DNA from: Pseudomonadota bacterium
Lineage (GTDB): Bacteria > Pseudomonadota > Gammaproteobacteria > Burkholderiales > Ferrovaceae
Direction of reading: 5' to 3'
Assembly (NCBI GenBank): GCA_021805445.1
Contig: JAJZFH010000049.1
Coordinates: 62,001-126,000 of the forward strand
DNA: 64,000 nucleotides
Part shown: one piece after another, positions 23,836-34,199 of the stretch
How positions within the stretch are numbered: position 1 is the stretch's first letter
Layout of the letters: the number at the start of each line of letters is the position of its first letter
Translations under genes and position numbers: made by a program
The notes under the pieces: generated by a model
Seen by the model: only the letters and a program-made list of their open reading frames with translations
The model's database searches: none
Told to the model about the DNA's origin: nothing

Positions 23836-26133
23836 TTAGAACGTATTACCTAACTGAAATTGTAGTCGCTCAATGTTATCAGTGACTGAGTTATAGTGAA
23901 AGGGGGCTGCGTAACTGAACTCGAGGGGGCCCATGGGCGAATACCAGGACAGGGCAAGCCCGGCAGAATAGCGCAGTTGCGGGATGGAAAAGCCCTGATT
24001 GTACCCATAGACGTTCCCGGTATCCACGAACGTACTCAGGCGGAAAGACTTGTCCGTACCCTTGGAACCCGGCAAGGGAAAGAAGTATTCGGCACTCCCG
24101 GTAATCATCTTGTTCCCCCCAAGGTTCAGGAGGTTACCATAATTATCATAAACCTGGGGACCCAGACTGCCCGGGAAGTATCCCCGCACCGATCCCACCC
24201 CCCCGGCGAAGAAGTTTTTATAGAAGGGCAAAGGCACGCCTCCATACCCATTGGCATACCCCAACTGTCCTGACAGGGAAAGTGTCGTATTTTGACTGAT
24301 AGGAGTAAGCACTTGCTCACTGGCCGTTGCGCGGTAGTACGTTAGATTTTCGCCGGGCACCCCCACTTCCATGCCATATTTCTGACTCCATCCCTTCATC
24401 GGGTAGATGATGCTGTCGCGGGTATCATGGGTATAGCCCATACTTACCTTGATGGCTTTGGCCTGCGAACCGAACTGATTGACGAAATCCACATACTCGG
24501 CGGGGCTGGTATTGAATACCCCCACACTGGTGGCTTCAAATCCATACCCGAGAGAATAGGCGTTCACTTCCGAGACCGGTATCGTATAGGTCACGTCGGC
24601 CCCCAAGGTCCGGGTCGAATAGGGGCTGACCCCGATCAGATAGGAGGTATCGATGGAACGATCATAGAGACTGATGGTGCGCGCGATGCCTTCCTCGCTC
24701 CAATAAGGATTGGTATAGGCGACGGAGTAGGTCCGTGTCACCAACCCGGTGCTGACCCCGAAGGAAAGCGAGTTACCGCTCCCGAACAGATTGCTCTGGG
24801 TAATCCCGGCACTCAAAATGATGCCTTCGGCATTGGAGTACCCTGCACCCAACTGGATGGATCCGGTCTGACGTTCCGCGACCGTAAAGTTGACGTCCAC
24901 CTGATCGGTGGTACCGGGCACGGGCGGACTGTCTACCGTCACCTCGGAGAAAAAACCCAGGCGGTCGATCCGTTCCTTGGAGCGGTTGACCTTTTCCACA
25001 GAGTACCAGGCCCCTTCCATCTGACGGATTTCACGGCGAATCACCTCATCCCGGGTCGTGGTGTTTCCATAAATATTGACCCGGCGCACATACACCCGTC
25101 TTCCGGGGTCGATGACAAAGGTAAAGGCGGCGGTATGGTGCTCTTTATCGATTTCCGGATTGGCATTGATATTGGCAAAGGAGTAACCATCCTTGGCCAA
25201 TCGATCCGCAATCGCCTTGGTGGAAGTCGTGACCTTTTCACGGGAGAATAAATCCCCTGGCTTGAGCGTGAGCAGTTTTCGCAACTCTGCTTCGGGCACC
25301 AAAAATTGGCCCGCCAGTTTCACGTCTGACACTTTATACGGTTGTCCTTCGGTGATGTTGACGCTGATGTAGACATCCTGTTTGTCCGGAGAAATGGACA
25401 CCTGGGTCGAATCCACGGCAAACTCCAGATAGCCCCGATCCTGATAGAAGGAACGCAAGGCTTCCAGGTCTCCAGACAATTTCTGTTTGGAATACTGATC
25501 GTTTTTGGTATACCAGGACAACCAGTTGGGCGTGTTCAACTGTAATTGATCCTGCAGTTCCTTGGCAGAAAAGGCATGGGCCCCGACAATATTGATTTCA
25601 CGAATATGCGCTGCTTCCCCCTCCACAATGTTGAACGCCAGCGCGACTCGATTGCGGGGAAGCGGCGTCACGGTGGTGGATACTTGTGTCGAATACTTCC
25701 CTTTTCCCAGATACTGTCGTTTGAGTTCCTTCTCTGCCTTGTCCAGCAAGGATTTATCATAGATCCGCGATTCTGCAATCCCGATGGATTTCAAGGCATC
25801 CTTGAGTTGATCCTTGGTAAAGGATTTTGCGCCGTTGATTTCAAGACGAGCGATGGAGGGGCGTTCCTGCACGTAGACCACCAGGACATTGCCGTCAGAT
25901 TCGAGACGCACATCGGAAAAAAATCCGGTATCGTAAAGCGCCTTCAGTGCAGCAGAAGCTTTCTCATTGGTAATGGTATCGCCCACCTTGAGGGGAAGAT
26001 AACTGAAAATCGTCCCCGGTTCGATGCGTTGCGCGCCTTCCACGCGGATATCCTGAATCGTGATCGGCGCCAAGGCCAACGCCAGTGAACTCCAACCTAT
26101 CCAGAACAGGAATAACAGTGAACGAAAAAACAT
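23836..26133 (-). CDS. bamA: Outer membrane protein assembly factor BamA
   Basis: The 765-residue Omp85-family protein has a signal peptide (about 1-21), five POTRA domains (about 22-420) and a C-terminal 16-strand beta barrel. GGVGSVRGYFPGSLGP contains the VRGY motif of barrel loop 6, and the chain ends in an aromatic residue (NTF) as barrel proteins do. BamA folds and inserts outer-membrane proteins. It lies 14 nt after rseP. Confidence 0.97.
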   Translation of the reverse strand: MFFRSLLFLFWIGWSSLALALAPITIQDIRVEGAQRIEPGTIFSYLPLKVGDTITNEKASAALKALYDTGFFSDVRLESDGNVLVVYVQERPSIARLEINGAKSFTKDQLKDALKSIGIAESRIYDKSLLDKAEKELKRQYLGKGKYSTQVSTTVTPLPRNRVALAFNIVEGEAAHIREINIVGAHAFSAKELQDQLQLNTPNWLSWYTKNDQYSKQKLSGDLEALRSFYQDRGYLEFAVDSTQVSISPDKQDVYISVNITEGQPYKVSDVKLAGQFLVPEAELRKLLTLKPGDLFSREKVTTSTKAIADRLAKDGYSFANINANPEIDKEHHTAAFTFVIDPGRRVYVRRVNIYGNTTTRDEVIRREIRQMEGAWYSVEKVNRSKERIDRLGFFSEVTVDSPPVPGTTDQVDVNFTVAERQTGSIQLGAGYSNAEGIILSAGITQSNLFGSGNSLSFGVSTGLVTRTYSVAYTNPYWSEEGIARTISLYDRSIDTSYLIGVSPYSTRTLGADVTYTIPVSEVNAYSLGYGFEATSVGVFNTSPAEYVDFVNQFGSQAKAIKVSMGYTHDTRDSIIYPMKGWSQKYGMEVGVPGENLTYYRATASEQVLTPISQNTTLSLSGQLGYANGYGGVPLPFYKNFFAGGVGSVRGYFPGSLGPQVYDNYGNLLNLGGNKMITGSAEYFFPLPGSKGTDKSFRLSTFVDTGNVYGYNQGFSIPQLRYSAGLALSWYSPMGPLEFSYAAPFHYNSVTDNIERLQFQLGNTF

Positions 26134-26147
26134 GAGGTAAGCGGAAG

Positions 26148-27515
26148 TCAGTGATTGAAAAAATGGCGCAAATCATTAAGGAAGGTAAAAACCATGAGCC
26201 CCGCCAGCAAAAAGAACCCCAACCGCTGGGTGAGACCCAAGATTTCCGTGGACAAGGGTCGCCCCCTCACCCATTCCACCGCATGATACAACAAATGTCC
26301 CCCATCCAATAAGGGAATGGGCAATAAATTAAGGACGCCCAGACTGAGGCTGATCAACGCCATGAAGTGCAAATAGGACAGCAGCCCCGAGCGTGCGCTT
26401 TCTCCCGCCAGCGATGCGATCCGGACCGGCCCCCCCAGATCATCCAGGGAAGCCTGTCCCGTGAGCATCTGACCGAAGGAATCCAGGGTCAACAGGGTGA
26501 GTGACCAGGTTTTCATGGCGCCATGCCCAAGCGCCGTCAGGGGCGAATCCTTTTCAAGAACCGTCCATTGACGGCGCATGGTCTCGGTGACCTGCGGGCT
26601 GATGCCAATCCGCCCGATCCGGCGACCATTGGGCAAATCCACCGCACGGGGAATGACCTGCAACTTCCTGGTTTGACCGGCACGTTGCAGTTCGATCTCC
26701 ACTATGGCCTGAGGATGATTTTCAACGATCCTTACCACTTGCGCCCAGGTTTCCACCGGCTGACCCGCCACTCGCAGCAACCGATCCAAAGGTTTCAGTC
26801 CCGCCTCGTCCGCCACACTGTCCGGAATGACCTCTCCGACCACCGGGGGCAGGGGGGGCGCCCACAGATGAAAACCACTCCCTTCCACCCCTTCCTCCTC
26901 AGCCGCCGAGGTGACGTGTACCGTTGCCAGCCGATGAACTTCTTCCTGACCCCGGTCATTCCGTGTCACCAAGGTCACGGTTCCCCGCCCCCGGATCGCT
27001 CTGGGCCATTCCAACTCAAAATCCTGCCAGGTACGGATCGCTCCTCCGTCCAGACTGAGCACACATTCCCCCGCCCGGATCCCCGCATTCCACGCCAGGG
27101 TGCCTGTCTCCGGTGCGTCCAGACAAGGTCGCTGCCCGGGAATCCCCAGGGTATAAAGCAAACTGAATAATAACCAGGCCAACAGAAAATTCGCCAGAGG
27201 ACCCGCCACCACAATCGCACTTCTTTGCGCCAGGGTTTTCTGGTTGAAGGCATGCTGGACGTCCAGCGGAGACACCGGCCCCTCTCGCTCGTCCAGCATG
27301 CGTACGTACCCCCCCAGAGGAAAGAGTGCCACCACCCACTCGGTCCCGTTTTTTGCCTGTCGGCGCCAGAGCGGACGCCCCAGTCCGATGGAAAAACGCA
27401 GGACTTTGACTCCGACCCAACGCGCCACTGCGAAATGCCCCAGTTCATGAATGAAAATCAGGCAACTGAGCGCCAGCAGGAAAGCCCCGAGCGTGCCCGC
27501 CCCCCCCTTCAGCAC
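26148..27515 (-). CDS. rseP: RIP metalloprotease RseP
   Basis: The 455-residue inner-membrane zinc protease performs the intramembrane cut of the anti-sigma factor RseA in the envelope stress response. HELGH (23-27) is the zinc site; two PDZ regions (about 110-290) follow, and [13 protein letters not shown] holds the third zinc ligand. The start is a GTG at 27515 with GGAG 6 nt upstream, overlapping dxr by 7 nt; no ATG fits. A run of eight G residues (27500-27507) spans codons 3-6, close to the start. Confidence 0.94.
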   Translation of the reverse strand: MLKGGAGTLGAFLLALSCLIFIHELGHFAVARWVGVKVLRFSIGLGRPLWRRQAKNGTEWVVALFPLGGYVRMLDEREGPVSPLDVQHAFNQKTLAQRSAIVVAGPLANFLLAWLLFSLLYTLGIPGQRPCLDAPETGTLAWNAGIRAGECVLSLDGGAIRTWQDFELEWPRAIRGRGTVTLVTRNDRGQEEVHRLATVHVTSAAEEEGVEGSGFHLWAPPLPPVVGEVIPDSVADEAGLKPLDRLLRVAGQPVETWAQVVRIVENHPQAIVEIELQRAGQTRKLQVIPRAVDLPNGRRIGRIGISPQVTETMRRQWTVLEKDSPLTALGHGAMKTWSLTLLTLDSFGQMLTGQASLDDLGGPVRIASLAGESARSGLLSYLHFMALISLSLGVLNLLPIPLLDGGHLLYHAVEWVRGRPLSTEILGLTQRLGFFLLAGLMVFTFLNDLRHFFNH

Positions 27516-28693
27516 ACGCTTCTCCCGGACAGGATCTGCTCGGTGGACTGCCGTGCCCGTCGATCCGCCTCGATGACCTCTTCCAAGGTGGTACATGCTT
27601 GGGGAGGGAGTTGGTCGAGCACCCGCGCAATGGTGTCGGTGATCGCCCGGAAATTCAAATGTCCCGCCAAAAACGCCGCCACAGCCACCTCATTGGCGGC
27701 ATTCAGCAACGTGGGGCCCGTTCCCCCGGCCTGCATGGCCTGTTCAGCCAATGCCACGGCCGGAAAACGTTCACGTTCCAGAGGAAAAAAAGTCAAAGGC
27801 CCCGCCATGGTCAAATCAAGCAAGGGCACTCCAGAGGAGTGACGTTCGGGATAAGCCAAGGCATGAGCAATGGGAATCCTCATGTCCGTGTACCCCAATT
27901 GGGCCAACAACGAACCGTCGATGAACCCGACCAGAGAGTGAACCAGACTCTGGGGATGAATGACGATCTCGACTTTTTCGGGCGGCAAGCCAAATAACCA
28001 GCAGGCTTCGATCAACTCCAGCCCTTTGTTCATCATGGTCGCCGAATCCACCGAAATCTTTTTACCCATACGCCATTTGGGATGCTGACACGCTTGTTCC
28101 GGCGTGACTTTAGCCAAATCCTGCAACGTCGTGTTCAGGAAAGGGCCACCGGAGGCCGTCAATAGAATTTTTTCCACGCCGGAACGTCCCCCTTCGTCAT
28201 TCGGCCAGCATTGAAAGATGGCATTATGCTCGCTGTCCACAGGAAGCAGGCATGCCCCCCCCTGTACAACGGCCTGCATCATCAAAGGGCCTGACATGAC
28301 CAGAGATTCTTTATTGGCCAGGAGTATTTTTTTCCCCGCACGGGCCGCCGCCAAGGTCGATGCCAAGCCAGCAGCCCCCACGATGGCGGCCATCACCGTC
28401 GTCACTTCCGGGGCTGCGGCAACTTCCTCGAGCGCACCCTCGCCTGCCCTCAATTCCGTGGGACAGTCAGGATCCAACGCACGCAGGATTCGTGCCAGTT
28501 CATCCAGTTGAACCACCTCGGGCACCACGGCCAGACGAGGACGAAAGTCCACACATTGTCGCGCCAGTCCAAGCAGGTTGCGATGTGCGGTCAAGGCATG
28601 AATTTCGTAGCATTCCGGGTGGCGTCGAACGACCTCCAGGGTGCTCATGCCGATACTGCCGGTGGCGCCCAGAATGGTCAAGTGTTGTTTCAT
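27509..28693 (-). CDS. dxr: 1-deoxy-D-xylulose 5-phosphate reductoisomerase
   Basis: The 394-residue enzyme converts DXP to MEP, the committed step of the non-mevalonate isoprenoid pathway. [14 protein letters not shown] (8-21) binds [17 protein letters not shown] and the SASGGPF metal/substrate motifs follow. The ATG overlaps the cdsA stop (ATGA, 28690-28693). Isoprenoids feed the neighbouring uppS product. Confidence 0.97.
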   Translation of the reverse strand: MKQHLTILGATGSIGMSTLEVVRRHPECYEIHALTAHRNLLGLARQCVDFRPRLAVVPEVVQLDELARILRALDPDCPTELRAGEGALEEVAAAPEVTTVMAAIVGAAGLASTLAAARAGKKILLANKESLVMSGPLMMQAVVQGGACLLPVDSEHNAIFQCWPNDEGGRSGVEKILLTASGGPFLNTTLQDLAKVTPEQACQHPKWRMGKKISVDSATMMNKGLELIEACWLFGLPPEKVEIVIHPQSLVHSLVGFIDGSLLAQLGYTDMRIPIAHALAYPERHSSGVPLLDLTMAGPLTFFPLERERFPAVALAEQAMQAGGTGPTLLNAANEVAVAAFLAGHLNFRAITDTIARVLDQLPPQACTTLEEVIEADRRARQSTEQILSGRSVC

Positions 28694-29499
28694 GCGCCCC
28701 CCAGAAGATGGATGCTCAAGGCTGCCAGAGGAAGCGTCGCCGTGAGCGCATCGATTCGGTCCAGAACCCCGCCATGCCCCGGCAGACCCCTGCCGCTGTC
28801 CTTGACGCCGGCACAACGTTTGATCCAGGATTCAAACAGGTCTCCCAAAATGCCTAACCCGACCAGTCCCCAAATGAGCGGGAACCAGGCCCATCCCAAG
28901 TGATTGACCAGTTGGGCCATGGAAGAGGCTCCCGTACGGGCCAGCCACCACCAGATTCCCCCGTAGACAGTCACCACCAGCCATGCGCCAGCCACCCCTT
29001 CCCAGGTTTTTCCCGGGCTGATGGCAGGGGCCAGTCGGTGCTTTCCCCAGGCACGACCCGTAAAATAGGCCGCACTGTCCGATATCCAGAGTACGGCCAT
29101 CAGGGCCAGAAGCACCAGATTACCCTGATGCTGAAGAAGCGTGAGGGACCAACCCGTGGTGAGCAGCACCAGGAGGCCGACTACGAGAAGCGGCGTTCCC
29201 CCGATCCGCCATTGCCGTTTCATCCACAAAGGAACCAAGGCAATCCAGAAGACCAGAGAGACCTCCATCCACAGGTTTTGCCAGGCAGTTTCCCGTCCGA
29301 TCTGATAGAACAGCAGAAGCAGAAAGGCATACAGGCAGCGCTGCCAGAAGACTGCTTTTGCCAGACCCGCCCATTCCCAACCCGCCCAAATCATGACTCC
29401 AGCCACCAAGCCATCCCATACCGAAGGAGAGGCCCAGAATAAACTCAGGCCCACCACCACCAGGAGCACGGATGCGGTCAGGAGCCGAGTGCGGAGCAT
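28690..29499 (-). CDS. cdsA: Phosphatidate cytidylyltransferase
   Basis: The 269-residue polytopic membrane enzyme makes CDP-diacylglycerol from phosphatidic acid and CTP. About eight hydrophobic helices precede the C-terminal signature S-x2-KR-x3-K-D-x5-PGHGG-x2-DR-x-D ([19 protein letters not shown] through GVLDRID), which binds Mg and CTP. It overlaps uppS by 22 nt. Confidence 0.97.
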   Translation of the reverse strand: MLRTRLLTASVLLVVVGLSLFWASPSVWDGLVAGVMIWAGWEWAGLAKAVFWQRCLYAFLLLLFYQIGRETAWQNLWMEVSLVFWIALVPLWMKRQWRIGGTPLLVVGLLVLLTTGWSLTLLQHQGNLVLLALMAVLWISDSAAYFTGRAWGKHRLAPAISPGKTWEGVAGAWLVVTVYGGIWWWLARTGASSMAQLVNHLGWAWFPLIWGLVGLGILGDLFESWIKRCAGVKDSGRGLPGHGGVLDRIDALTATLPLAALSIHLLGGA

Positions 29500-30236
29500 T
29501 GTTCACTGGTCCGACCAAAACGTCGTTCACGACTCTGATAGGAATGAATGGCCTGATCCAGTGCTACGCGATCAAAGTCTGGCCAGAGGGTTTCGGTAAA
29601 ATAAAACTCCGTGTACGCCAACTGCCAGAGCAGAAAGTTGCTGACGCGTTGTTCGCCTCCGGTGCGAATGAACAGGTCTGGCTCCGGCAAATCACCCAGG
29701 CAGAGATGAGCCCGCAAATCCGCTTCGGTCATGGGGGGCACCGGAGCGGGATGTGTCCTGTTCCAGGCATTGACCGCCTGCAGAATGTCCCAACGTCCCC
29801 CATAATTCACCGCGAGCGTCAAGGTCAACGCCTGATTGGCCAAAGTCAACCGTTCCGCTTCTTCGATCAGCACCTGCAATTTATTGCCCAGGGGCGACCG
29901 GTCCCCTATCACACGTAAACGCACCCCAGCCTCGTGCAGTTGCTGAATTTCTTTTTCCAGCATGTGCATGAAAAGTTGCATGAGCAAACCGACCTCATCT
30001 GCCGGACGACGCCAATTTTCACTGCTGAAGGCAAAGAGTGTCAGGTAGGGGATGCCGCATTGCAACCCCGATTCCACCAGGGTGCGTACTGCCTCACTTC
30101 CCTTGCGATGTCCTGCGATCCGCGGCAAAAGACGCTGACGAGCCCAGCGCCCATTGCCGTCCATGATGATGGCGATATGGTGAGGAATCGTGGCAACGTC
30201 CGGGATCGTCTGGGTGGAACTTTTTGCCCTGACCAT
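29478..30236 (-). CDS. uppS: Undecaprenyl diphosphate synthase
   Basis: The 252-residue cis-prenyltransferase makes the C55 carrier lipid for peptidoglycan and O-antigen. [12 protein letters not shown] contains catalytic D26; [10 protein letters not shown] and the C-terminal [19 protein letters not shown] and ELYFTE-like ([12 protein letters not shown]) motifs are present. I chose the ATG at 30236; an in-frame TTG at 30260 overlaps the frr stop and cannot be excluded, as neither has a clear ribosome site. Confidence 0.94.
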   Translation of the reverse strand: MVRAKSSTQTIPDVATIPHHIAIIMDGNGRWARQRLLPRIAGHRKGSEAVRTLVESGLQCGIPYLTLFAFSSENWRRPADEVGLLMQLFMHMLEKEIQQLHEAGVRLRVIGDRSPLGNKLQVLIEEAERLTLANQALTLTLAVNYGGRWDILQAVNAWNRTHPAPVPPMTEADLRAHLCLGDLPEPDLFIRTGGEQRVSNFLLWQLAYTEFYFTETLWPDFDRVALDQAIHSYQSRERRFGRTSEQCSALGS

Positions 30237-30256
30237 GGCAAGTTTGCGCCGAACCG

Positions 30257-30814
30257 TCAAACCGCCATCAACTCGGCTTCCTTGACGGCCAGCATCTTGT
30301 CGATTTCCTGAATGAAACGATCGGTCATTTTCTGGATGTCCTCCTGCGCACGCCGCTCCTCATCTTCCGAAAGGGTTTTGGCTTTGACCATATCCTTGAA
30401 CTGCGCCAAGGCATCGCGTCGAATATTGCGCACCGCCACACGCCCGCCTTCAGATTCGGCCTTGACCACCTTGGTCAGGTCACGTCGCCGCTCTTCGGTC
30501 AAGGAAGGCATGGGGACCCGGATCAGATCCCCCTGAGAGGAGGGATTGAGACCGAGGTCCGACTCCCGGATGGCCTTTTCGATCACTGCGCCCATTTTTT
30601 TCTCATACGGATTGACCCCAATGGTCCGGGCATCCATCAGATTGACACTGGCCACCTGACTGAGCGGGGTGGGGGTTCCGTAATAATCCACTCGAACGTG
30701 ATCCAGCAAACCGGCATGGGCTCGCCCCGTTCGCACCTTGGCCAAATCTGCCTTGAGGGTTTCCACGGATTTGGCCATTTTCTGTTCGGTAGTCTTCTTG
30801 ATATCGGAAATCAT
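30257..30814 (-). CDS. frr: Ribosome recycling factor
   Basis: The 185-residue protein splits post-termination ribosomes with [24 protein letters not shown] (26-46) and the long helical C-terminus with [11 protein letters not shown] are typical, and length is exact for the family. It lies between pyrH and uppS, an order conserved in most bacteria (rpsB-tsf-pyrH-frr). Confidence 0.97.
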   Translation of the reverse strand: MISDIKKTTEQKMAKSVETLKADLAKVRTGRAHAGLLDHVRVDYYGTPTPLSQVASVNLMDARTIGVNPYEKKMGAVIEKAIRESDLGLNPSSQGDLIRVPMPSLTEERRRDLTKVVKAESEGGRVAVRNIRRDALAQFKDMVKAKTLSEDEERRAQEDIQKMTDRFIQEIDKMLAVKEAELMAV

Positions 30815-30828
30815 CTGACGTTACCCTT

Positions 30829-31542
30829 TCAATTCGTCACAAAGGTGCCTTCGGGTTCACCCCGAACGACACGCATCAAAGCACCCGGTTTGAAAATGCT
30901 GAACACGCCGATGGGCAGGTTCTGATCCCGACACAGAGTCAGTGCCGTTGCATCCATCACTTTCAGATTGTTGACGATGGCTTCCTCAAAGGTGAGGCGT
31001 ACATAGCGGCGGGCGTCCGGGTTCTTTTTTGGATCGTCCGTATAGATACCGTCCACTTTGGTCGCTTTGAGCACCACCTCTGCGCTGATCTCTGCCCCCC
31101 GCAGCGCGGCTGCCGTGTCCGTCGTAAAAAATGGATTACCCGTCCCTGCAGCAAAAATCACCACCTTGCCTTCTTCCAGATAACGTAGCGCCTTGCCACG
31201 AATGTAAGGTTCTGCCACCTGTTCCAGATTCAAGGCGGACTGAACCCGACTGACCACCTCCACCCGTCGCATGGCATCCTGCAAAGCCAAGGCATTCATG
31301 ACCGTAGCCAGCATTCCCATGTAGTCGGCGGTAGCGCGGTCCATTCCTTCGGCTCCGGGGGCCACCCCGCGAAAGATATTGCCCCCGCCAATCACCACGG
31401 CAACTTGCACACCCTGCCGCACGACAGCGGCAACCTCAGCCACGATACGATCGATCGTGGCCCGATTGATGCCGTAAGCATCCTCCCCCATCAGGGCTTC
31501 ACCCGACAGTTTCAAGAGAATACGTTGATAAGCAAGTTTCAT
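30829..31542 (-). CDS. pyrH: UMP kinase
   Basis: The 237-residue kinase phosphorylates UMP to UDP in pyrimidine nucleotide synthesis. [11 protein letters not shown] (9-19), [11 protein letters not shown] and [12 protein letters not shown] are hallmark segments of bacterial UMP kinases of the amino-acid-kinase fold. The start at 31542 has AGGGA upstream; longer in-frame starts run into tsf. Confidence 0.97.
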   Translation of the reverse strand: MKLAYQRILLKLSGEALMGEDAYGINRATIDRIVAEVAAVVRQGVQVAVVIGGGNIFRGVAPGAEGMDRATADYMGMLATVMNALALQDAMRRVEVVSRVQSALNLEQVAEPYIRGKALRYLEEGKVVIFAAGTGNPFFTTDTAAALRGAEISAEVVLKATKVDGIYTDDPKKNPDARRYVRLTFEEAIVNNLKVMDATALTLCRDQNLPIGVFSIFKPGALMRVVRGEPEGTFVTN

Positions 31543-31555
31543 GGTCTTCCCTGTA

Positions 31556-32440
31556 TCAAGCCATCGTACCTGCGGCAGCGGCGACTTCCGCCGCAAAGTT
31601 CTCGACTTTTTTCTCGATGCCTTCCCCCACCACCAGCATGGAGAAGCGCTGCACGCTGGCACCCCGACTTTTGAGCAGAACTTCGACGGTTTGATCCGGA
31701 TTCTTGACAAAGGGCTGCCCAACCAAGGTTACCTCGGCCAAATATTTCTGAACCCGCCCCTCCACCATCTTGGCTACGATCTCTGCCGGTTTTCCGGATT
31801 CTGCGGCTTGTGCCGTATAAATTTCGCGCTCGCGCCGAAGCAATTCAGCGGGAACCTCTGCCGCGGAAACACACACGGGTTTGCTGGCCGCAATATGCAT
31901 GGCAATGTCACGCCCCAGCGCCGCATCCCCCCCGATCATGTCCACCAATACACCAATTTTTTGCCCATGCATGTACTGAGCCAGATGCCCGGTGGTCTCG
32001 TAGCGAACGAAACGACGCAAGGTCATATTTTCACCCAACTTCATGACCAGGGCCTGCCGAATGTCTTCCAGAACCCCGCCTGCGGGCAGAGAACACTGGG
32101 CCAAGGCCTCCACTGTCGCCGGGTCGTCACACGCCACACACTCGGCGGCCGTGCGCGCAAAAGCCATGAACTCTTCATTCTTGGCCACAAAATCGGTTTC
32201 GCAGTTGACTTCCACCAGTGCGCCGACCCGAGCATCCGAATGGATGACCACCGCCACCACGCCTTCTGCAGCCACCCGAGTCGCGGCCTTGCTGGCTTTG
32301 GCTCCACTCCGAATGCGCAACAGATCTTCCGCGGCTTTCATCTCTCCCTGAGCCTCGGTCAATGCCTTCTTGCATTCCATCATCCCCAAACCTGTGCGTT
32401 CGCGCAATTCCTTCACCATCGATGCGGTAATTTCCGCCAT
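31556..32440 (-). CDS. tsf: Elongation factor Ts
   Basis: The 294-residue nucleotide exchange factor recycles EF-Tu. [19 protein letters not shown] (9-27) is the N-terminal UBA-like signature and [14 protein letters not shown] (near 79) the core signature. AAGGAG lies 7 nt before the ATG. It follows rpsB after a 63-nt gap containing a hairpin. Confidence 0.98.
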   Translation of the reverse strand: MAEITASMVKELRERTGLGMMECKKALTEAQGEMKAAEDLLRIRSGAKASKAATRVAAEGVVAVVIHSDARVGALVEVNCETDFVAKNEEFMAFARTAAECVACDDPATVEALAQCSLPAGGVLEDIRQALVMKLGENMTLRRFVRYETTGHLAQYMHGQKIGVLVDMIGGDAALGRDIAMHIAASKPVCVSAAEVPAELLRREREIYTAQAAESGKPAEIVAKMVEGRVQKYLAEVTLVGQPFVKNPDQTVEVLLKSRGASVQRFSMLVVGEGIEKKVENFAAEVAAAAGTMA

Positions 32441-32468
32441 AGCGTAACTCCTTCAATTAATCCAGGAA

Positions 32469-32485
32469 CCCCCGCTTGGCGGGGG
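32469..32485 (-). promoter_or_regulatory. GC hairpin between rpsB and tsf
   Basis: Arms at 32469-32475 and 32479-32485 form a 7-bp G-C stem with a 3-nt loop, 19 nt after the rpsB stop codon. No T run follows on the transcribed strand. It may be a processing or stability element, or a weak attenuator between the two genes. Confidence 0.5.
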
Positions 32486-32503
32486 GAGCCAGTTTCCGAC
32501 TCT

Positions 32504-33247
32504 TCAGGCCTCGGAAACGTCACTTTCCTCTTCTACAAATTCTTCTCCCGCAACGGCCTCATCGAGGCTTTGGGCACGCCCTTCCAGAATGGCGTCCGCC
32601 ACTCCACGGGCATAGAGTCGAATGGCGCGGGTCGAATCATCGTTCCCCGGAATGACATAATCGATGCCTTCCGTGGAGTTGTTGGTATCCACGATGCCAA
32701 TGATGGGAATCCCCAACTTGCGTGCTTCTACCACGGCATTTTTTTGGTAACCCACGTCTATCACGAACAAGGCGTCCGGTACGCCATTCATGGACACGAT
32801 CCCCCCCAGACTGCGCGCCAGTTTTTCTTTTTCGCGTTGATAGTTCAGGGCTTCCTTCTTGGACAAACGATCCATGGAACCATCTTCGACCATCAGGGAA
32901 AGTTCATTGAGGCGCTTGATCGATTGCTTGACGGTTTTGAAATTCGTGAGCATCCCGCCCAGCCAACGGTGATCCACAAAGGGAGAACCCGCTCGCAGTG
33001 CTTCCTCGCGCACGATGTCGCGCGCCTGACGTTTGGTCCCGACAAACAGGATCGACTGATTGTTGGCGGCCAGACGACGCACGAAGGTCATGGCTTCCTG
33101 ATAAAGAGGAAGCGTCTTTTCCAGATTGATGATGTGGATCTTGTTGCGGTGGCCAAAAATGAACGGGGCCATCTTGGGATTCCAGTAACGGGTCTGGTGT
33201 CCGAAATGAACTCCGGCTTCCAGCATTTGTCGCATGGTGACTGACAT
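32504..33247 (-). CDS. rpsB: 30S ribosomal protein S2
   Basis: The 247-residue ribosomal protein has the start [22 protein letters not shown], then [18 protein letters not shown] and [12 protein letters not shown], all S2 signatures. The acidic C-terminal tail ([13 protein letters not shown]) is common in proteobacteria. It heads the leftward block with tsf, pyrH, frr and the envelope genes and is divergent from map. Confidence 0.98.
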   Translation of the reverse strand: MSVTMRQMLEAGVHFGHQTRYWNPKMAPFIFGHRNKIHIINLEKTLPLYQEAMTFVRRLAANNQSILFVGTKRQARDIVREEALRAGSPFVDHRWLGGMLTNFKTVKQSIKRLNELSLMVEDGSMDRLSKKEALNYQREKEKLARSLGGIVSMNGVPDALFVIDVGYQKNAVVEARKLGIPIIGIVDTNNSTEGIDYVIPGNDDSTRAIRLYARGVADAILEGRAQSLDEAVAGEEFVEEESDVSEA

Positions 33248-33349
33248 GGTAAAACTCCTGATCGAGGGTTGAGCCGCCGCCGGTCCATTTCACCTTTTCC
33301 AAGGCACCCTGTGTTTTAACCGGCGTGTGAAATTGCGATAAAGCCCTTT

Positions 33350-33379
33350 ATGATACCATCCCGACTTCCCAATAATCAA
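33350..33379 (-). promoter_or_regulatory. Promoter of the rpsB operon
   Basis: TTGATT (33374-33379) and TATCAT (33350-33355) are separated by 18 nt; they match the sigma-70 consensus at four and five of six positions. The resulting leader is roughly 95 nt. In other bacteria the rpsB leader is bound by S2 itself for feedback control; whether this leader has that structure cannot be told by eye. The box lies in the gap shared with divergent map. Confidence 0.6.
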
Positions 33380-33399
33380 CCAATCCAAATTCCCGACCC

Positions 33400-34197
33400 A
33401 TGCCTCCTTCTGCCGTCAGTCTGAAAAGCCCCGAAGAAATTCATAAAATGCGTATCGCCTGTCGGCTCGCCGCTGAAGTACTGGACTACATCACCCCCCA
33501 TGTCGTTCCGGGGGTCACCACCGACCATTTGGACCGACTGTGCCATGACTACATGGTCGAGGTTCAACAAACCATCCCTGCGCCGTTGAATTATGCGCCC
33601 AAAGGACATCGGCCCTACCCCCGTTCGATTTGCACTTCGGTCAACCATCAGGTCTGTCACGGCATTCCCGGCGACCGCATCCTCAAGAATGGGGACATCG
33701 TCAACCTCGACATCACTGTCATCAAGGAAGGATTTCATGGGGATACCAGCCGCATGTTTTGTGTGGGGGAGGTCAGCAAACAGGCCCGCCGTCTTTGTGA
33801 TCTGACGTATGATTCTCTCTGGCACGGCATCCGTGTCGTTGCTCCGGGCCACCATCTGGGAGACATCGGCCATGCCATCCAGACCTTTGCCGAAAAAGCG
33901 GGATACAGCGTGGTCCGCGAGTTTTGTGGTCATGGCATCGGGCGCCACTTTCATGAAGAACCGCAGGTTCTGCATTACGGCAGAAAAGGCAGCGGCTTGC
34001 GCCTCGAAGCCGGCATGATTTTCACCATCGAACCCATGATCAATGCCGGGCGTAAAGATATCCGCCCATTGGGTGATGGCTGGACCATTGTCACCGCCGA
34101 TCACAGCCTGTCCGCCCAGTGGGAACATACGATTCTGGTCACACCGGAGGGATTCGAGGTTCTGACCCTCTCTCCCGGAACACCTCCCGCCCCCTGA
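33400..34197 (+). CDS. map: Methionine aminopeptidase type I
   Basis: The 265-residue dinuclear metalloprotease removes N-terminal methionine after deformylation. Metal ligands D104, D115, H178 (in GHGIGRHFHEEP), E211 and E242 are in place. The divergent rpsB-map pair is a classic arrangement. glnD starts 2 nt after the stop codon, so the two are cotranscribed. Confidence 0.97.
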   Translation: MPPSAVSLKSPEEIHKMRIACRLAAEVLDYITPHVVPGVTTDHLDRLCHDYMVEVQQTIPAPLNYAPKGHRPYPRSICTSVNHQVCHGIPGDRILKNGDIVNLDITVIKEGFHGDTSRMFCVGEVSKQARRLCDLTYDSLWHGIRVVAPGHHLGDIGHAIQTFAEKAGYSVVREFCGHGIGRHFHEEPQVLHYGRKGSGLRLEAGMIFTIEPMINAGRKDIRPLGDGWTIVTADHSLSAQWEHTILVTPEGFEVLTLSPGTPPAP

Positions 34198-34199
34198 TC

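Noticed and set aside
31541-33244. 567-codon plus-strand open frame opposite tsf and rpsB
   Set aside because: Long antisense frame created by the codon bias of two highly conserved genes; its translation has no known motif.
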